This document shows, one piece after another, positions 51,760-60,667 of a stretch of 64,000 nucleotides of DNA. The stretch is taken from the NCBI GenBank assembly GCA_025454915.1, contig JALONN010000008.1, positions 186,001 to 250,000 of the forward strand, read 5' to 3'. Numbering within the stretch: position 1 is the first letter of the stretch; each line of letters starts with the position of its first letter. This DNA is from Raineya sp. (lineage in GTDB: Bacteria > Bacteroidota > Bacteroidia > Cytophagales > Thermonemataceae). The notes beneath the pieces were generated by a model, which saw only the letters and a list, made by a program, of their open reading frames with translations, did not search any database and was not told the DNA's origin. A program made the position numbers and the translations under genes.

Positions 51760-52320
51760 TTAGATAACTTCTTTTAAAACATCTTTGATATCTACTCTTT
51801 TCCCATCTTTGTAGGCTACAATCCAAGCATCTGTAATACCTTGATTTTGAAGGCATTTCTTGAACTTGTCCGCCTGCCAGTAGTCTCTAAAATAACCAAC
51901 TGTGTATTTTTTTACATTATTGTCCTTTTCAGCTGTTAAATCTGTTTTTTTGTTATTGGCTTGAGCAGTTATATCTACTTTTTCAAATGCTCCAATTTGT
52001 ACTTTAAATACAATACCTTTATCAGATTTATCAGAAGCATCAACTTCTGCTGTTTCTTTTTCAAGTTGTTTGATTCTTTGTTTCAATACACTCAACTCAT
52101 CATCTTTAGAAAGAGTCTGAGTGTTGTTTTCTTGTGTAGTTTTTTGATATTGAGCAAGTTTCGCTTCATCTCGACTCATGTTTTCATTTAAGCTCTTAAA
52201 CTCTTCAATACTCATATTTTTGAGTTTGTCTTTCCATACTTTCGCTTCTTGTTTATCTAATTTTTGAGCTATCGTAGAAAGTGAAAAACCAATGAATAAA
52301 ATAGAAAAAAATACTTTCAT
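51760..52320 (-). CDS. SPOR-type coiled-coil protein (copy 2)
   Basis: The 186-residue protein has a signal peptide (MKVFFSILFIGFSLSTIAQ), a charged helix (LDKQEAKVWKDKLKNMSIEEFKSLNE, with the same MxxEEFK motif as copy 1) and a C-terminal SPOR-like domain (GIVFKVQIGAFEKVDITA, TVGYFRDYWQADKFKKCLQ). It is the first gene of a probable three-gene operon with copy 1 and the DUF4846 gene. Arose by tandem duplication with the copy next door. Confidence 0.8.
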   Translation of the reverse strand: MKVFFSILFIGFSLSTIAQKLDKQEAKVWKDKLKNMSIEEFKSLNENMSRDEAKLAQYQKTTQENNTQTLSKDDELSVLKQRIKQLEKETAEVDASDKSDKGIVFKVQIGAFEKVDITAQANNKKTDLTAEKDNNVKKYTVGYFRDYWQADKFKKCLQNQGITDAWIVAYKDGKRVDIKDVLKEVI

Positions 52321-52381
52321 AAAGTTTAATATGATTTTATAGTGAATTGTTTTACAGCAAAAACCTTGCTAATTTATAATT

Positions 52382-53065
52382 TTATGTTTTGATAACTTTT
52401 ATACCACGAGTCATCTCTCTTTTACCAGGAGGACCCGATAGGCTTTCTACTTGAAGGTGTAAGCTTTTCAAATCTCTTTTGAGTTGCCCTTTTGCACAAT
52501 ATGTAACAAATATCCCATTTTCAATAAGTTTTTGAGTAGAATTTTGCAAAGCCTCCAGAGTCCAGAGTTCGGGCTGTACATTGGGAGCAAAGGCATCAAA
52601 ATAAATGATATGAAAATCTTTTTCAGAATGATAAGTTTCTAAGGGTTGTTTCTTTTTACAGATTGTGAAATTAGGATGAATTTCAACAGGTTCATCCCAA
52701 TTACAGGTATGCATCTTTTTAAAATAATCGTTTAGAAGATGATCACCTATTTGCTCGATGTAATTTAATTCTTCGACTTGCTCTAAGCTAAGAGGGTAGG
52801 TCTCAAGAGTTTCATAATACACTTTATAAGGAGTGTTTAAAACAGCCTGTAATGTAAGAATTGCATTGAGTCCTGTTCCAAAGCCGACTTCTAAAATATG
52901 AATGCTTTCATTATCAGGGAATTGTTTCAAGTAAGTATTCAGCCCTGCTTCTATGAAAACATGAATAGATTCCTGAATTGCCCCAAAACGAGAATGATAA
53001 GTTTCATTTAAGGCAGTGTTTAGCAATGTTTTAGACCCATCTTTTGTCTCAAAAATTTCTATCAT
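52382..53065 (-). CDS. mnmD: tRNA U34 methyltransferase MnmD
   Basis: The 227-residue protein matches the methyltransferase half of MnmC, here as a stand-alone MnmD. The SAM-binding segment LEVGFGTGLNAILTL (about 58-72) and the catalytic/substrate segment IYFDAFAPNVQPELWT (about 155-170) are clear; it ends with GPPGKREMTRGIK, the usual family end. It adds a methyl group to 5-aminomethyl-2-thiouridine in the wobble position. Divergent from hisH. Confidence 0.93.
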   Translation of the reverse strand: MIEIFETKDGSKTLLNTALNETYHSRFGAIQESIHVFIEAGLNTYLKQFPDNESIHILEVGFGTGLNAILTLQAVLNTPYKVYYETLETYPLSLEQVEELNYIEQIGDHLLNDYFKKMHTCNWDEPVEIHPNFTICKKKQPLETYHSEKDFHIIYFDAFAPNVQPELWTLEALQNSTQKLIENGIFVTYCAKGQLKRDLKSLHLQVESLSGPPGKREMTRGIKVIKT

Positions 53066-53170
53066 TGAATTGTTTATTTCTAAAGGTTTTGAGTTCTGAT
53101 TTGGAGATTGAGAAAATATACTGTTTTTTTGTCAAATATTTTTTAAGTTTATTCTATTTTCCTGATTTTT

Positions 53171-53761
53171 ATGAAAGTCGCAATTGTTCAATACAATGCA
53201 GGAAACGTTCAGTCTGTGTTATACGCTTTAGAACGCTTAGGGGTTCAGGCTATTTTAACAAATAGTCAAGAAGAGCTTTCTAAAGCAGATAAAGTGATAT
53301 TCCCTGGTGTTGGAGAGGCAAGTTCTGCCATGCAATTCTTACAAACTAAAAATTTAGATAATATCATCAAAAACCTTAAACAACCTGTATTAGGAATATG
53401 TTTGGGTTTGCAACTCATGTGTAAACATTCAGAAGAAAACAATACAAATTGTCTTGGTATTTTCGATTTGAAAGTTCATAAATTTTCTTCGGATATTCAT
53501 AAAGTACCTCATGTAGGCTGGAATGATATTCATGGCTTAAAATCACCTTTGTTTGCGAATATACAGGAAAATGATTATGTATATTATGTTCATAGTTTTT
53601 ATGCAGAATTGGGTGTAGATACTATTGCACAAACGAATTATGTTCATCCATATAGTGCTTCCTTACATAAAAATAATTTTTATGCAGTACAATTCCACCC
53701 TGAAAAAAGTGGAAAAGTGGGTGAAAAAATTTTAGAAAACTTCTTATCGCTTAAAATGTAG
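53171..53761 (+). CDS. hisH: Imidazole glycerol phosphate synthase subunit HisH
   Basis: The 196-residue class I glutamine amidotransferase supplies ammonia to HisF in histidine biosynthesis. Catalytic C77 lies in GICLGLQLM; H and E are in VQFHPEKSG (about 175-177); the oxyanion region is FPGVGEASSAM. Length is typical. No other his gene is in the window, so it is separated from the rest of the pathway, or used elsewhere. It is followed 32 bp later by rlmI. Confidence 0.94.
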   Translation: MKVAIVQYNAGNVQSVLYALERLGVQAILTNSQEELSKADKVIFPGVGEASSAMQFLQTKNLDNIIKNLKQPVLGICLGLQLMCKHSEENNTNCLGIFDLKVHKFSSDIHKVPHVGWNDIHGLKSPLFANIQENDYVYYVHSFYAELGVDTIAQTNYVHPYSASLHKNNFYAVQFHPEKSGKVGEKILENFLSLKM

Positions 53762-53793
53762 CATTAAAAATATTTAGCACTTAGCATTAAAGT

Positions 53794-54975
53794 ATGTATC
53801 CTACACTTGTTTTAAAATCTGGAAGAGAACGTTCTGTACTGAATCAGCATGCTTGGATTTATTCTGGAGCAGTTAAAGAATTACCTCAGAATGCCAATCA
53901 AGGTGATATTATCAGAGTAACAGATAATAAAAATAATTTACTGGCTTATGGTTTTTATGCCCCTAAAAATCAGATAGTTGCCCGATTGTTCTATTTTGGA
54001 GTAAAAGAAGTTGATATAAATAATACTTTTTGGCGTGATAAAATACTAAAGGCATACGAGTTAAGAAAAAACTATCTAATAGCCAGTAATACAAATGCTT
54101 ATAGACTATTACACGCTGAAGGAGATTCTTTGCCGGGGCTGATTGTAGATGTGTATGACCACACAACTTCAGTTCAGGTATTACACAAAGGTGTAGAATT
54201 ATTTTATCAGATATTGATTGATACACTTTTAGAAATTGGAATAAAACATATTTATCTCAAGACCAAAGACAATAGCAGACGTTTGGAGCAAATTAATGTG
54301 CCTCAGGGATGGGCTACAGAGCCTTTTACAGAGGATATTTTGATTACAGAAAATGGTTTGAAATTTTGGGTAAATGTAGAAAAAGGGCAAAAAACAGGCT
54401 TCTTTTTAGACCAACGAGAAAACAGAGATTTACTCAAAAAATATTCTAAAGATAAAGTAGTCCTAAATGCTTTTGGCTATACAGGTGGCTTTAGTGTATA
54501 TGCGGCAGCAGGAGGGGCTAAAGAGGTAGTTTCTGCTGATATTTCTAAGGATGCCAGTGAAATGGCTGACAAAAATGTAAAGCTCAACTTTGCAGAATAT
54601 GAAAATCATCAGACAGTTACAGAAGACTGCTTTGCCTATCTAAAAAATATGCCCGAAAATTATTTTGATATTTTGGTACTAGACCCTCCTGCATTTGCCA
54701 AAACTGCTCAAAATGTACCTAATGCCTCACGTGGATACAAAGAAATTAATATGTGGGGATTTAAGAAAGTAAAAAAAGGAGGTCTGGTTTTCACATTTTC
54801 GTGTTCTGGAAGTGTAGACAGAGATTTATTTAGAAAAATTGTATTTGGAGCTGCTGCTGATGTAGGCAGAAATGTTCGTATTATTCACCAGTTAACCCAA
54901 CCCATAGACCACCCTATTAATATTTATCATCCTGAAGGTGAGTATTTGAAAGGTTTGGTGTTGTATGTAGAATAA
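53794..54975 (+). CDS. rlmI: 23S rRNA (cytosine-C5) methyltransferase, RlmI family
   Basis: The 393-residue protein has an N-terminal PUA domain (about 1-75, SGRERSVLNQHAWIYSGA), a beta-barrel insert, and a Rossmann methyltransferase. Motifs: EKGQKTGFFLDQREN, VLNAFGYTGGFSVYAAAGG, SADIS, and LDPPAFAKTA. RlmI methylates C1962 of 23S rRNA in E. coli; the motif LDPPAF is the signature of the family. Co-directional with hisH, GNAT and PPOX genes. Confidence 0.9.
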   Translation: MYPTLVLKSGRERSVLNQHAWIYSGAVKELPQNANQGDIIRVTDNKNNLLAYGFYAPKNQIVARLFYFGVKEVDINNTFWRDKILKAYELRKNYLIASNTNAYRLLHAEGDSLPGLIVDVYDHTTSVQVLHKGVELFYQILIDTLLEIGIKHIYLKTKDNSRRLEQINVPQGWATEPFTEDILITENGLKFWVNVEKGQKTGFFLDQRENRDLLKKYSKDKVVLNAFGYTGGFSVYAAAGGAKEVVSADISKDASEMADKNVKLNFAEYENHQTVTEDCFAYLKNMPENYFDILVLDPPAFAKTAQNVPNASRGYKEINMWGFKKVKKGGLVFTFSCSGSVDRDLFRKIVFGAAADVGRNVRIIHQLTQPIDHPINIYHPEGEYLKGLVLYVE

Positions 54976-54989
54976 ACAGTGTTTATATA

Positions 54990-55442
54990 ATGATAAGTAT
55001 TCAAAAATTTGATAATCAAGATATAAGAGATTTGGCTCAGGTATTTGATTTATACAGAATCTTCTACCAAAAAGAATCAGATATAAAAGGAGCAGAGCAG
55101 TTTTTAAAGGCTCGTCTGGAAAACAATGAATCGGTCATTTATATAGCACTCAATAATGAAAAGAACAAAATCATTGGATTTGTTCAGCTATATCCTTTGT
55201 TTTCTTCTACACGTATGCAGAAATTGTGGTTACTGAATGATTTGTATGTGATAGAAACATACAGAAGTAAAGGTATTTCTAGAATGCTGATTGATGTAAG
55301 TAAAAATTTATGTAAAGATACCAACGCTTGTGGCTTGATGCTTGAAACAGCCAAAGATAATATAATTGGAAACCAGCTATACCCAGCCACAGATTTTGTA
55401 TTGGATAAAGAACACAATTTCTATTTTTGGGATAATCTTTAA
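54990..55442 (+). CDS. GNAT-family N-acetyltransferase
   Basis: The 150-residue protein has the GNAT pattern: a start IQKFDNQDIRDLAQVFDLY, the acyl-CoA loop LYVIETYRSKGISRMLI (Q/RxxGxG/A form, here RSKGIS) and the end LYPATDFVLDKEHNFYFW. It would acetylate an unknown amine. It lies 14 bp after rlmI and 9 bp before the PPOX gene, so likely in one transcript. Confidence 0.85.
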   Translation: MISIQKFDNQDIRDLAQVFDLYRIFYQKESDIKGAEQFLKARLENNESVIYIALNNEKNKIIGFVQLYPLFSSTRMQKLWLLNDLYVIETYRSKGISRMLIDVSKNLCKDTNACGLMLETAKDNIIGNQLYPATDFVLDKEHNFYFWDNL

Positions 55443-55451
55443 AAATATACA

Positions 55452-55910
55452 ATGATGCTCAATGACGAAGTAAAGACATACATTCGAAAAAGTGTTTTGT
55501 GTTGGTTAGCCACAACAGATATAGATAGTTTTCCGAATGTTTCTCCTAAAGAAGTTTTTACGTATTCAGAAAAAGATACGTTATTGATTGCTCATATTGC
55601 ATCACCACAAACAATTAAGAATATTAAATCTAATAATAAAGTTTGTGTAAGTTTTATAGATATATTGGTTCAGAAGGGGTATAAAATCAAAGGATTAGCT
55701 CAAGTTTATGAGAAATCTCATCCTTTATTTTTAGAAAAAGCAAAACCTCTTTTGGAAATAGCCACAGAACGTTTCCCTATTTTGGCTGTGATAGAAGTAG
55801 AAATTCTAAAAGTGGAGAAAATTATAGCACCCAGTTATTGGCTATATCCTGAAACAACCACTGAAGCAGGGCAGATTGAAAGTGCAAAGAAAAGTTATCA
55901 AATTGATTAA
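55452..55910 (+). CDS. Pyridoxamine 5'-phosphate oxidase-fold protein
   Basis: The 152-residue protein has the split-barrel FMN-binding fold: a helix, then KSVLCWLATTDIDSFPNVSP, then LLIAHIASPQTIKNIKSN and VCVSFIDILVQKGYKIKG. These small proteins bind flavin and oxidise or reduce unknown substrates. Start is one of several near ATGs (55452, 55455, 55461). Last gene of a probable operon with hisH. Confidence 0.85.
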   Translation: MMLNDEVKTYIRKSVLCWLATTDIDSFPNVSPKEVFTYSEKDTLLIAHIASPQTIKNIKSNNKVCVSFIDILVQKGYKIKGLAQVYEKSHPLFLEKAKPLLEIATERFPILAVIEVEILKVEKIIAPSYWLYPETTTEAGQIESAKKSYQID

Positions 55911-55971
55911 ACCTTTTTTATAAAAAGAAGTCTTAAATAGAAAAAATGTATCACTTTATCTTTTTCAGTAT

Positions 55972-56853
55972 ATGAGATATACATGCTTCTTAATTGGGAT
56001 ATTGAGCTTATTCATGGCTTGTAAGAAAAAAGAAACACCAGTCCCTATACCCACTACCCCAACGACTTATACTAAAACCACAATTGCCTATAAATCAATA
56101 AACGGAGTAGATGCAAATCTACTAAGCTTGGATTTATACTATTATTCGCAAGAGCCTTCTAATAAGCCTATTGTAGTGTATGTACATGGAGGAGCATGGC
56201 AGGTGGGAGATAAAGCCAATCAAATTACAAATAAAGTAAACTTGTTTAACTCTTTGGGGTATATTTTTGTAAGTATTAACTACAGACTCAGCACAAATGC
56301 CAGTGTCAAATATCCAATTCATAACATAGATGTAGCTGATGCTGTTAAATGGGTGTACGATAATATTGGAAATTATGGAGGAGACAAAAATAAAATAGCT
56401 CTTTTGGGGCATAGTGCTGGTGCTCATTTGGTATCTCTGACAGGGACAAGCAATCAGTTTTTACCTGCTTTAGGTTTGCCTGTCAATACCCTGAAAGGCG
56501 TTGCCAGTATAGACACAGAAGGGTATGATGTGTCTATACAAGGAAATGAGGGAGAGCCTGTCTATCTGAATGCATTTGGTAACAATCCTACCACATGGCA
56601 GGAAGCCTCACCTATTAATAATCTGTTTGCAGGGAGAGCTTATCCCAAATTTTTTGTTGCGAAACGAGGTTCTCAAACCAGAATAGGATTTGCAGATTCT
56701 TTTATCAATAAATTAAGTTCGGTTGGTGTGGATGTAAGCCAAGTTAGTGGTAGCCAGTACGACCACGAGGGCATTAATGATGCCATTGGAGCACCCAATG
56801 AAACAGTCATTACAGAACCTCTAAAGACTTTTTTTGCAAAATGTTTTCAGTAA
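55972..56853 (+). CDS. Lipoprotein esterase (alpha/beta hydrolase)
   Basis: The 293-residue protein begins as a lipoprotein (MRYTCFLIGILSLFMACKKK, lipobox around C17) with a Thr/Pro linker. The alpha/beta hydrolase core has the oxyanion segment VYVHGGAWQVGD, a BD-FAE-like nucleophile GHSAGAHL, and the end SQYDHEGIND with the catalytic His. It resembles carboxylesterases of the BD-FAE/lipase class. Converges on the AsmA gene with a 6-bp gap. Confidence 0.85.
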   Translation: MRYTCFLIGILSLFMACKKKETPVPIPTTPTTYTKTTIAYKSINGVDANLLSLDLYYYSQEPSNKPIVVYVHGGAWQVGDKANQITNKVNLFNSLGYIFVSINYRLSTNASVKYPIHNIDVADAVKWVYDNIGNYGGDKNKIALLGHSAGAHLVSLTGTSNQFLPALGLPVNTLKGVASIDTEGYDVSIQGNEGEPVYLNAFGNNPTTWQEASPINNLFAGRAYPKFFVAKRGSQTRIGFADSFINKLSSVGVDVSQVSGSQYDHEGINDAIGAPNETVITEPLKTFFAKCFQ

Positions 56854-56859
56854 AAAATC

Positions 56860-59800
56860 TTAGTTTTTATTCTTTTTAAATCCTTGAAAATCAAAATCGA
56901 ATTTATCGGGATTTCCAAAAATATCAACCACAGCCGAACGTTTGCTTTTTTTGTCCTCAGATGAAATAATCGAACCTTCGGCTACTTCTTCAATATCGTT
57001 TCTGCTGGGTTTCTTCTTACGCTTGAAAAGGTAATTCCACATAGCATCTTTGATGATAAATGAAGGGACTTCAAGCGTATATTTCATGGCTAAATCTTTA
57101 TCAAAGTTTTGCGTTCCTGCAATCATCATGTAGCCCAATGTGGAACTGATTTCCATTTTAGGAATAGAAATATTACCATTTTTTACATCTAAAATGTTTT
57201 TCAATTCTCCAAAACGAACATTTTCTAAATCTTTATCTCCCATAAACTTATCCATCATTTTAAATGGAGGAAAATTGGTAAGTCTGCCATCCTTGATGGT
57301 TGCCTCAATATGAGCTTCTGTATCACGCAGATTGATGACTAAATCAGGGTGCATGAGTACTTTGGACTGAATTGTGCCTGTAATTTTTCCATGAACATTT
57401 TCGCTGACTAAATAATCTTGTCCAAAGTTGTCCATTTTATAAAAAACTCTGTCTAAGTCCAAATTATCAGCTTTGATAGTACTTTTAAAGTAGATTTTTT
57501 TGGAATCAGAGCCGTTAAAGTAGCCATTAATGTTTACTTTTCCACCTGCTGTTTGCATATCCAGCTGATCCACATAAATATAATGATTAGGCTGAATGCG
57601 TAAAGTGGTATTAAACTGCGAGAAATCGTACTTTTTGTATTTAAATCTGCCAATTTGGGTTTTGATATCTAAATTAGGGAAAGGAATATCAAAAATATTG
57701 AAAGCTTTTGCATGCTGCTCAGTTGTTTTAGGCTGTTCTGTGGTTTGAGCCGTTTTTCCTTGAATTTCTAAAAGCTCGTCCAAATCCATCATGTTAGATT
57801 TCAGTTGAATAACTTTCTTTCCTTTAAAATCAGAAGCCATAAGTTTTGCTACACTTTCTATATCGGCATCAATCATAAAATCACTTTTTCCAATTCGTCC
57901 GTGAAAATTACTAATCTTCAAGCCTCCTGCTTTGGCTGTAAAATCGCCTCCGATTTCTCTGAGTCCATAATTATGAATTTTGAAAACGCCATCAAATTTC
58001 CGAAGACTCAATATGGTATTTTCAAAATACTTGTTATTCAGAATATTATTTGCTGGTATTTTCAAAGAAGCATCCAAAACAAAATTATCAATGGTTTCTG
58101 ATTGGTAATCTTTAGGTAGAAAGTTTGTGTTTTTGTAGGTAAATAAATCTTTAAATTTGATGTGGTTAGACTTAAAACTTAAAGAGGCATCTATCAATTC
58201 TTGTTTTTTTTCTGCATCGAATAGGGCATTATAATTTTTGATATAGCCAAACAAGTGGAAATCAGTTTCGTCAAGTTCACCTTCAAATAGTTTCATACGC
58301 ATTTCCTGCTCACCAATTACAACATCTACATGCCAATCATGAATAGCATGAGGGTAGTTTTTGAGCTTGAAAAATAAGTCTTTAACAAAAAACTCCCCTT
58401 GAGGAATCCCATGAGTACCTTTTAAATACTTAGAAGAAGTTTTAAATTCTAAATTATATTTCAAATCTCTCAATTGTTCATCTATCTTATTGTTTGTAAG
58501 GGCTGTAAAATCTATCAGTTTCGATGAACCCATCAAATTCATGTCTATTTCTGCTTCTTGCCCATGCAAAAAAGCTGCAAGATTGCTCACATCTCCTTTA
58601 ATATCAAAATCTGATGTACCCACTTTGGCTAAAAATTGCTTCAATACCAATTTCCCATCTATAATATCTACTTCACCATTTAGTGCAATAGGATGAGGAT
58701 AAAGTGGTGATTTGTATCGAATATCTTTGAGAATGAGGCGACTATCGGTGCCATCTTTTAGTTTGCCCAAAGTAGTCGGGACGTCATTATAGTCTAGAAG
58801 TTCATCAACGGTCATATCTATAATCAACCTGCCTTGTAAGCCTTTAAGAGCTGGAATATCAAAGAAATTTTGGAGTGTGGACAAATCTAGATTAGAGTGA
58901 ATATCTACAGAAACATAAGGATTTGCAAAGTTCTTGATATGAAAACTGCCTTTAAAAGTACCATCAGAAGGGTTAGCACTCATTTGTTTTACATACAATT
59001 CGCAGGTAGTTAGATCTCGTTTTGCTCCATTTGTGAAAAAACCTGATATGTTTAAATCTTTGATACTATTATTTTTGATGTCAGGATTGATGAAATGTGC
59101 ATTTTTACACCCAAATTCTAAATCTATTTTGGGCGTATTATTGATGGCTTCTCCTACAATCTTACCTTTAAAATACACTTCTCCTTCATTTTTATAATTT
59201 TTGAGCTTTTCATAAATATCAGGAGGAGCAAAGGATGTAATGAGTTTAAAATCAGGTTTTTTGCCTGAAATATCCAAATCTAAAAAAGCATTTTTTGCTA
59301 AATCGACAGTACCTTTGATAGAAAACTCTGCCTCTTCCAACTCAAACTGGCTGGGACGTATGGTTAGAAATTTTTTATCAAAATGATAATCCAAGTCTGT
59401 TTCCCAGTGTAAGTGTTTGTTTTTAAACCAGATAGAATCTTCAATTTCGAGTTTTAATAATTCAAATTTTGTTTCAAGATGATTGGAAACCATTTCATCT
59501 GTAAGTTTGATAGATGATTTTAAACTTTGGAAATGAACAGCTACAAAAGACTTTTGTCCAAAATCTTTTTTAGTAATTTTGAAATCTTCCAAAGTGATTT
59601 TCTTGATATTGAAAGAGAGTTTTTTATCAGTTTTACTACTATCAGTCTTCTGATTATCCATAGCTTTGGCTAATAATAAATTGATACTTCCGTCTTCATA
59701 TCTTTCTATATTTAATTCACCTTTTTTAATGGTAATTCTTTTGACTTTATAATTTCCAGCAGCTACATCTGTATAACTAAAACCCAAATATACATCCTGA

Positions 59801-60066
59801 ATTTTATAAATAGGCTTGAGCGTATCTTGTTTGGAAGGATAGAAAACTACATTTCTGAGGTCAATGGAGATATAAGGAAAATTGGTAAGTAAATCGACAT
59901 TAACCTTTTCAAGTTTTGTATAGCCTTTTTGTTTACTATTCAGTTCTTTGAGTACATAGTCTGCTATAACTTCCTGATTTTTATACAAATACCAAGAAAT
60001 ACTACCTACCGCCAAGGCAAGAATGATAATAACTGATAGTAGTATTACAATTATTTTTTTTAGCAT
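56860..60066 (-). CDS. AsmA-like protein (inner membrane, large)
   Basis: The 1068-residue protein has one N-terminal membrane helix (about 5-25), then AsmA-like repeats: the N-terminal part near 30-330 and an AsmA C-terminal region near 750-1020 (DLDRVFYKMDNFGQDYLVSENVHGKITGTIQ). The long body is beta-rich and suits an AsmA/TamB-like groove protein that ferries lipids between membranes. In Bacteroidota many copies exist. No other genes are in its transcript unit except a possible GNAT upstream. Confidence 0.85.
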   Translation of the reverse strand: MLKKIIVILLSVIIILALAVGSISWYLYKNQEVIADYVLKELNSKQKGYTKLEKVNVDLLTNFPYISIDLRNVVFYPSKQDTLKPIYKIQDVYLGFSYTDVAAGNYKVKRITIKKGELNIERYEDGSINLLLAKAMDNQKTDSSKTDKKLSFNIKKITLEDFKITKKDFGQKSFVAVHFQSLKSSIKLTDEMVSNHLETKFELLKLEIEDSIWFKNKHLHWETDLDYHFDKKFLTIRPSQFELEEAEFSIKGTVDLAKNAFLDLDISGKKPDFKLITSFAPPDIYEKLKNYKNEGEVYFKGKIVGEAINNTPKIDLEFGCKNAHFINPDIKNNSIKDLNISGFFTNGAKRDLTTCELYVKQMSANPSDGTFKGSFHIKNFANPYVSVDIHSNLDLSTLQNFFDIPALKGLQGRLIIDMTVDELLDYNDVPTTLGKLKDGTDSRLILKDIRYKSPLYPHPIALNGEVDIIDGKLVLKQFLAKVGTSDFDIKGDVSNLAAFLHGQEAEIDMNLMGSSKLIDFTALTNNKIDEQLRDLKYNLEFKTSSKYLKGTHGIPQGEFFVKDLFFKLKNYPHAIHDWHVDVVIGEQEMRMKLFEGELDETDFHLFGYIKNYNALFDAEKKQELIDASLSFKSNHIKFKDLFTYKNTNFLPKDYQSETIDNFVLDASLKIPANNILNNKYFENTILSLRKFDGVFKIHNYGLREIGGDFTAKAGGLKISNFHGRIGKSDFMIDADIESVAKLMASDFKGKKVIQLKSNMMDLDELLEIQGKTAQTTEQPKTTEQHAKAFNIFDIPFPNLDIKTQIGRFKYKKYDFSQFNTTLRIQPNHYIYVDQLDMQTAGGKVNINGYFNGSDSKKIYFKSTIKADNLDLDRVFYKMDNFGQDYLVSENVHGKITGTIQSKVLMHPDLVINLRDTEAHIEATIKDGRLTNFPPFKMMDKFMGDKDLENVRFGELKNILDVKNGNISIPKMEISSTLGYMMIAGTQNFDKDLAMKYTLEVPSFIIKDAMWNYLFKRKKKPSRNDIEEVAEGSIISSEDKKSKRSAVVDIFGNPDKFDFDFQGFKKNKN

Positions 60067-60127
60067 AACTAATAGTTTTTTAAAGGTAACTATTAGAGAG
60101 CAAATTTGTTGAAAAAAAAAGAACTTT

Positions 60128-60658
60128 TTATTGCGTTTTAAAATTCTGATTCATCCAAGCCATAGGAATGTCTGCTTCAAAAGTGCCATCAGGGTTTGAA
60201 ATTCTGTTTTCAAACCTACCTTCAATTTTAAAACCAATTTTTTGATAAAATTCAATAGCTTTTTGGTTACTTTCTCTGGCAATTAATTCTACTCTCAGAA
60301 TATCATGTCTGGTGTTTTCTATGTAATTGAGCAAATACATAAAAATGGCTTTTCCTACACCCTTACCTTGGAAATCAGGATGAACAGCAATGGTTAAATC
60401 TGAAAATGTGTGCTTAAAAATCTGAGGCTCAAGTTTAGAGCAATGTATTTCTGCTATGAGTTCTTGCGTGTTTTCTGGGTGTGATATAACCAAACAAACA
60501 CCTGATTTCAAAGATTTTTCTAAATTGTTTTTGATATAAGATTCTGTAATTTCAGATTCTATACGAGCAATACCTCCCGAAATTCTGGCAACTGTTTTAT
60601 AAAGATTTAAAATGAGGGTTTCATCACTTGCAGTAGCATTTTTAATAATATAATTCAT
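60128..60658 (-). CDS. GNAT-family N-acetyltransferase
   Basis: I use the ATG at 60656-60658 (MNYIIKNATASD); the upstream start is a TTG. The 176-residue protein has the GNAT core: DLTIAVHPDFQGKGVGKAIFMYLLNYIENT (Q-GKGVG loop), then LIARESNQKAIEFYQKIGFKIEGR. Substrate unknown. Lies 9 bp after the S8 protease start region on the same strand, so may be in one operon. Confidence 0.88.
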   Translation of the reverse strand: MNYIIKNATASDETLILNLYKTVARISGGIARIESEITESYIKNNLEKSLKSGVCLVISHPENTQELIAEIHCSKLEPQIFKHTFSDLTIAVHPDFQGKGVGKAIFMYLLNYIENTRHDILRVELIARESNQKAIEFYQKIGFKIEGRFENRISNPDGTFEADIPMAWMNQNFKTQ

Positions 60659-60667
60659 AGTCAACGA

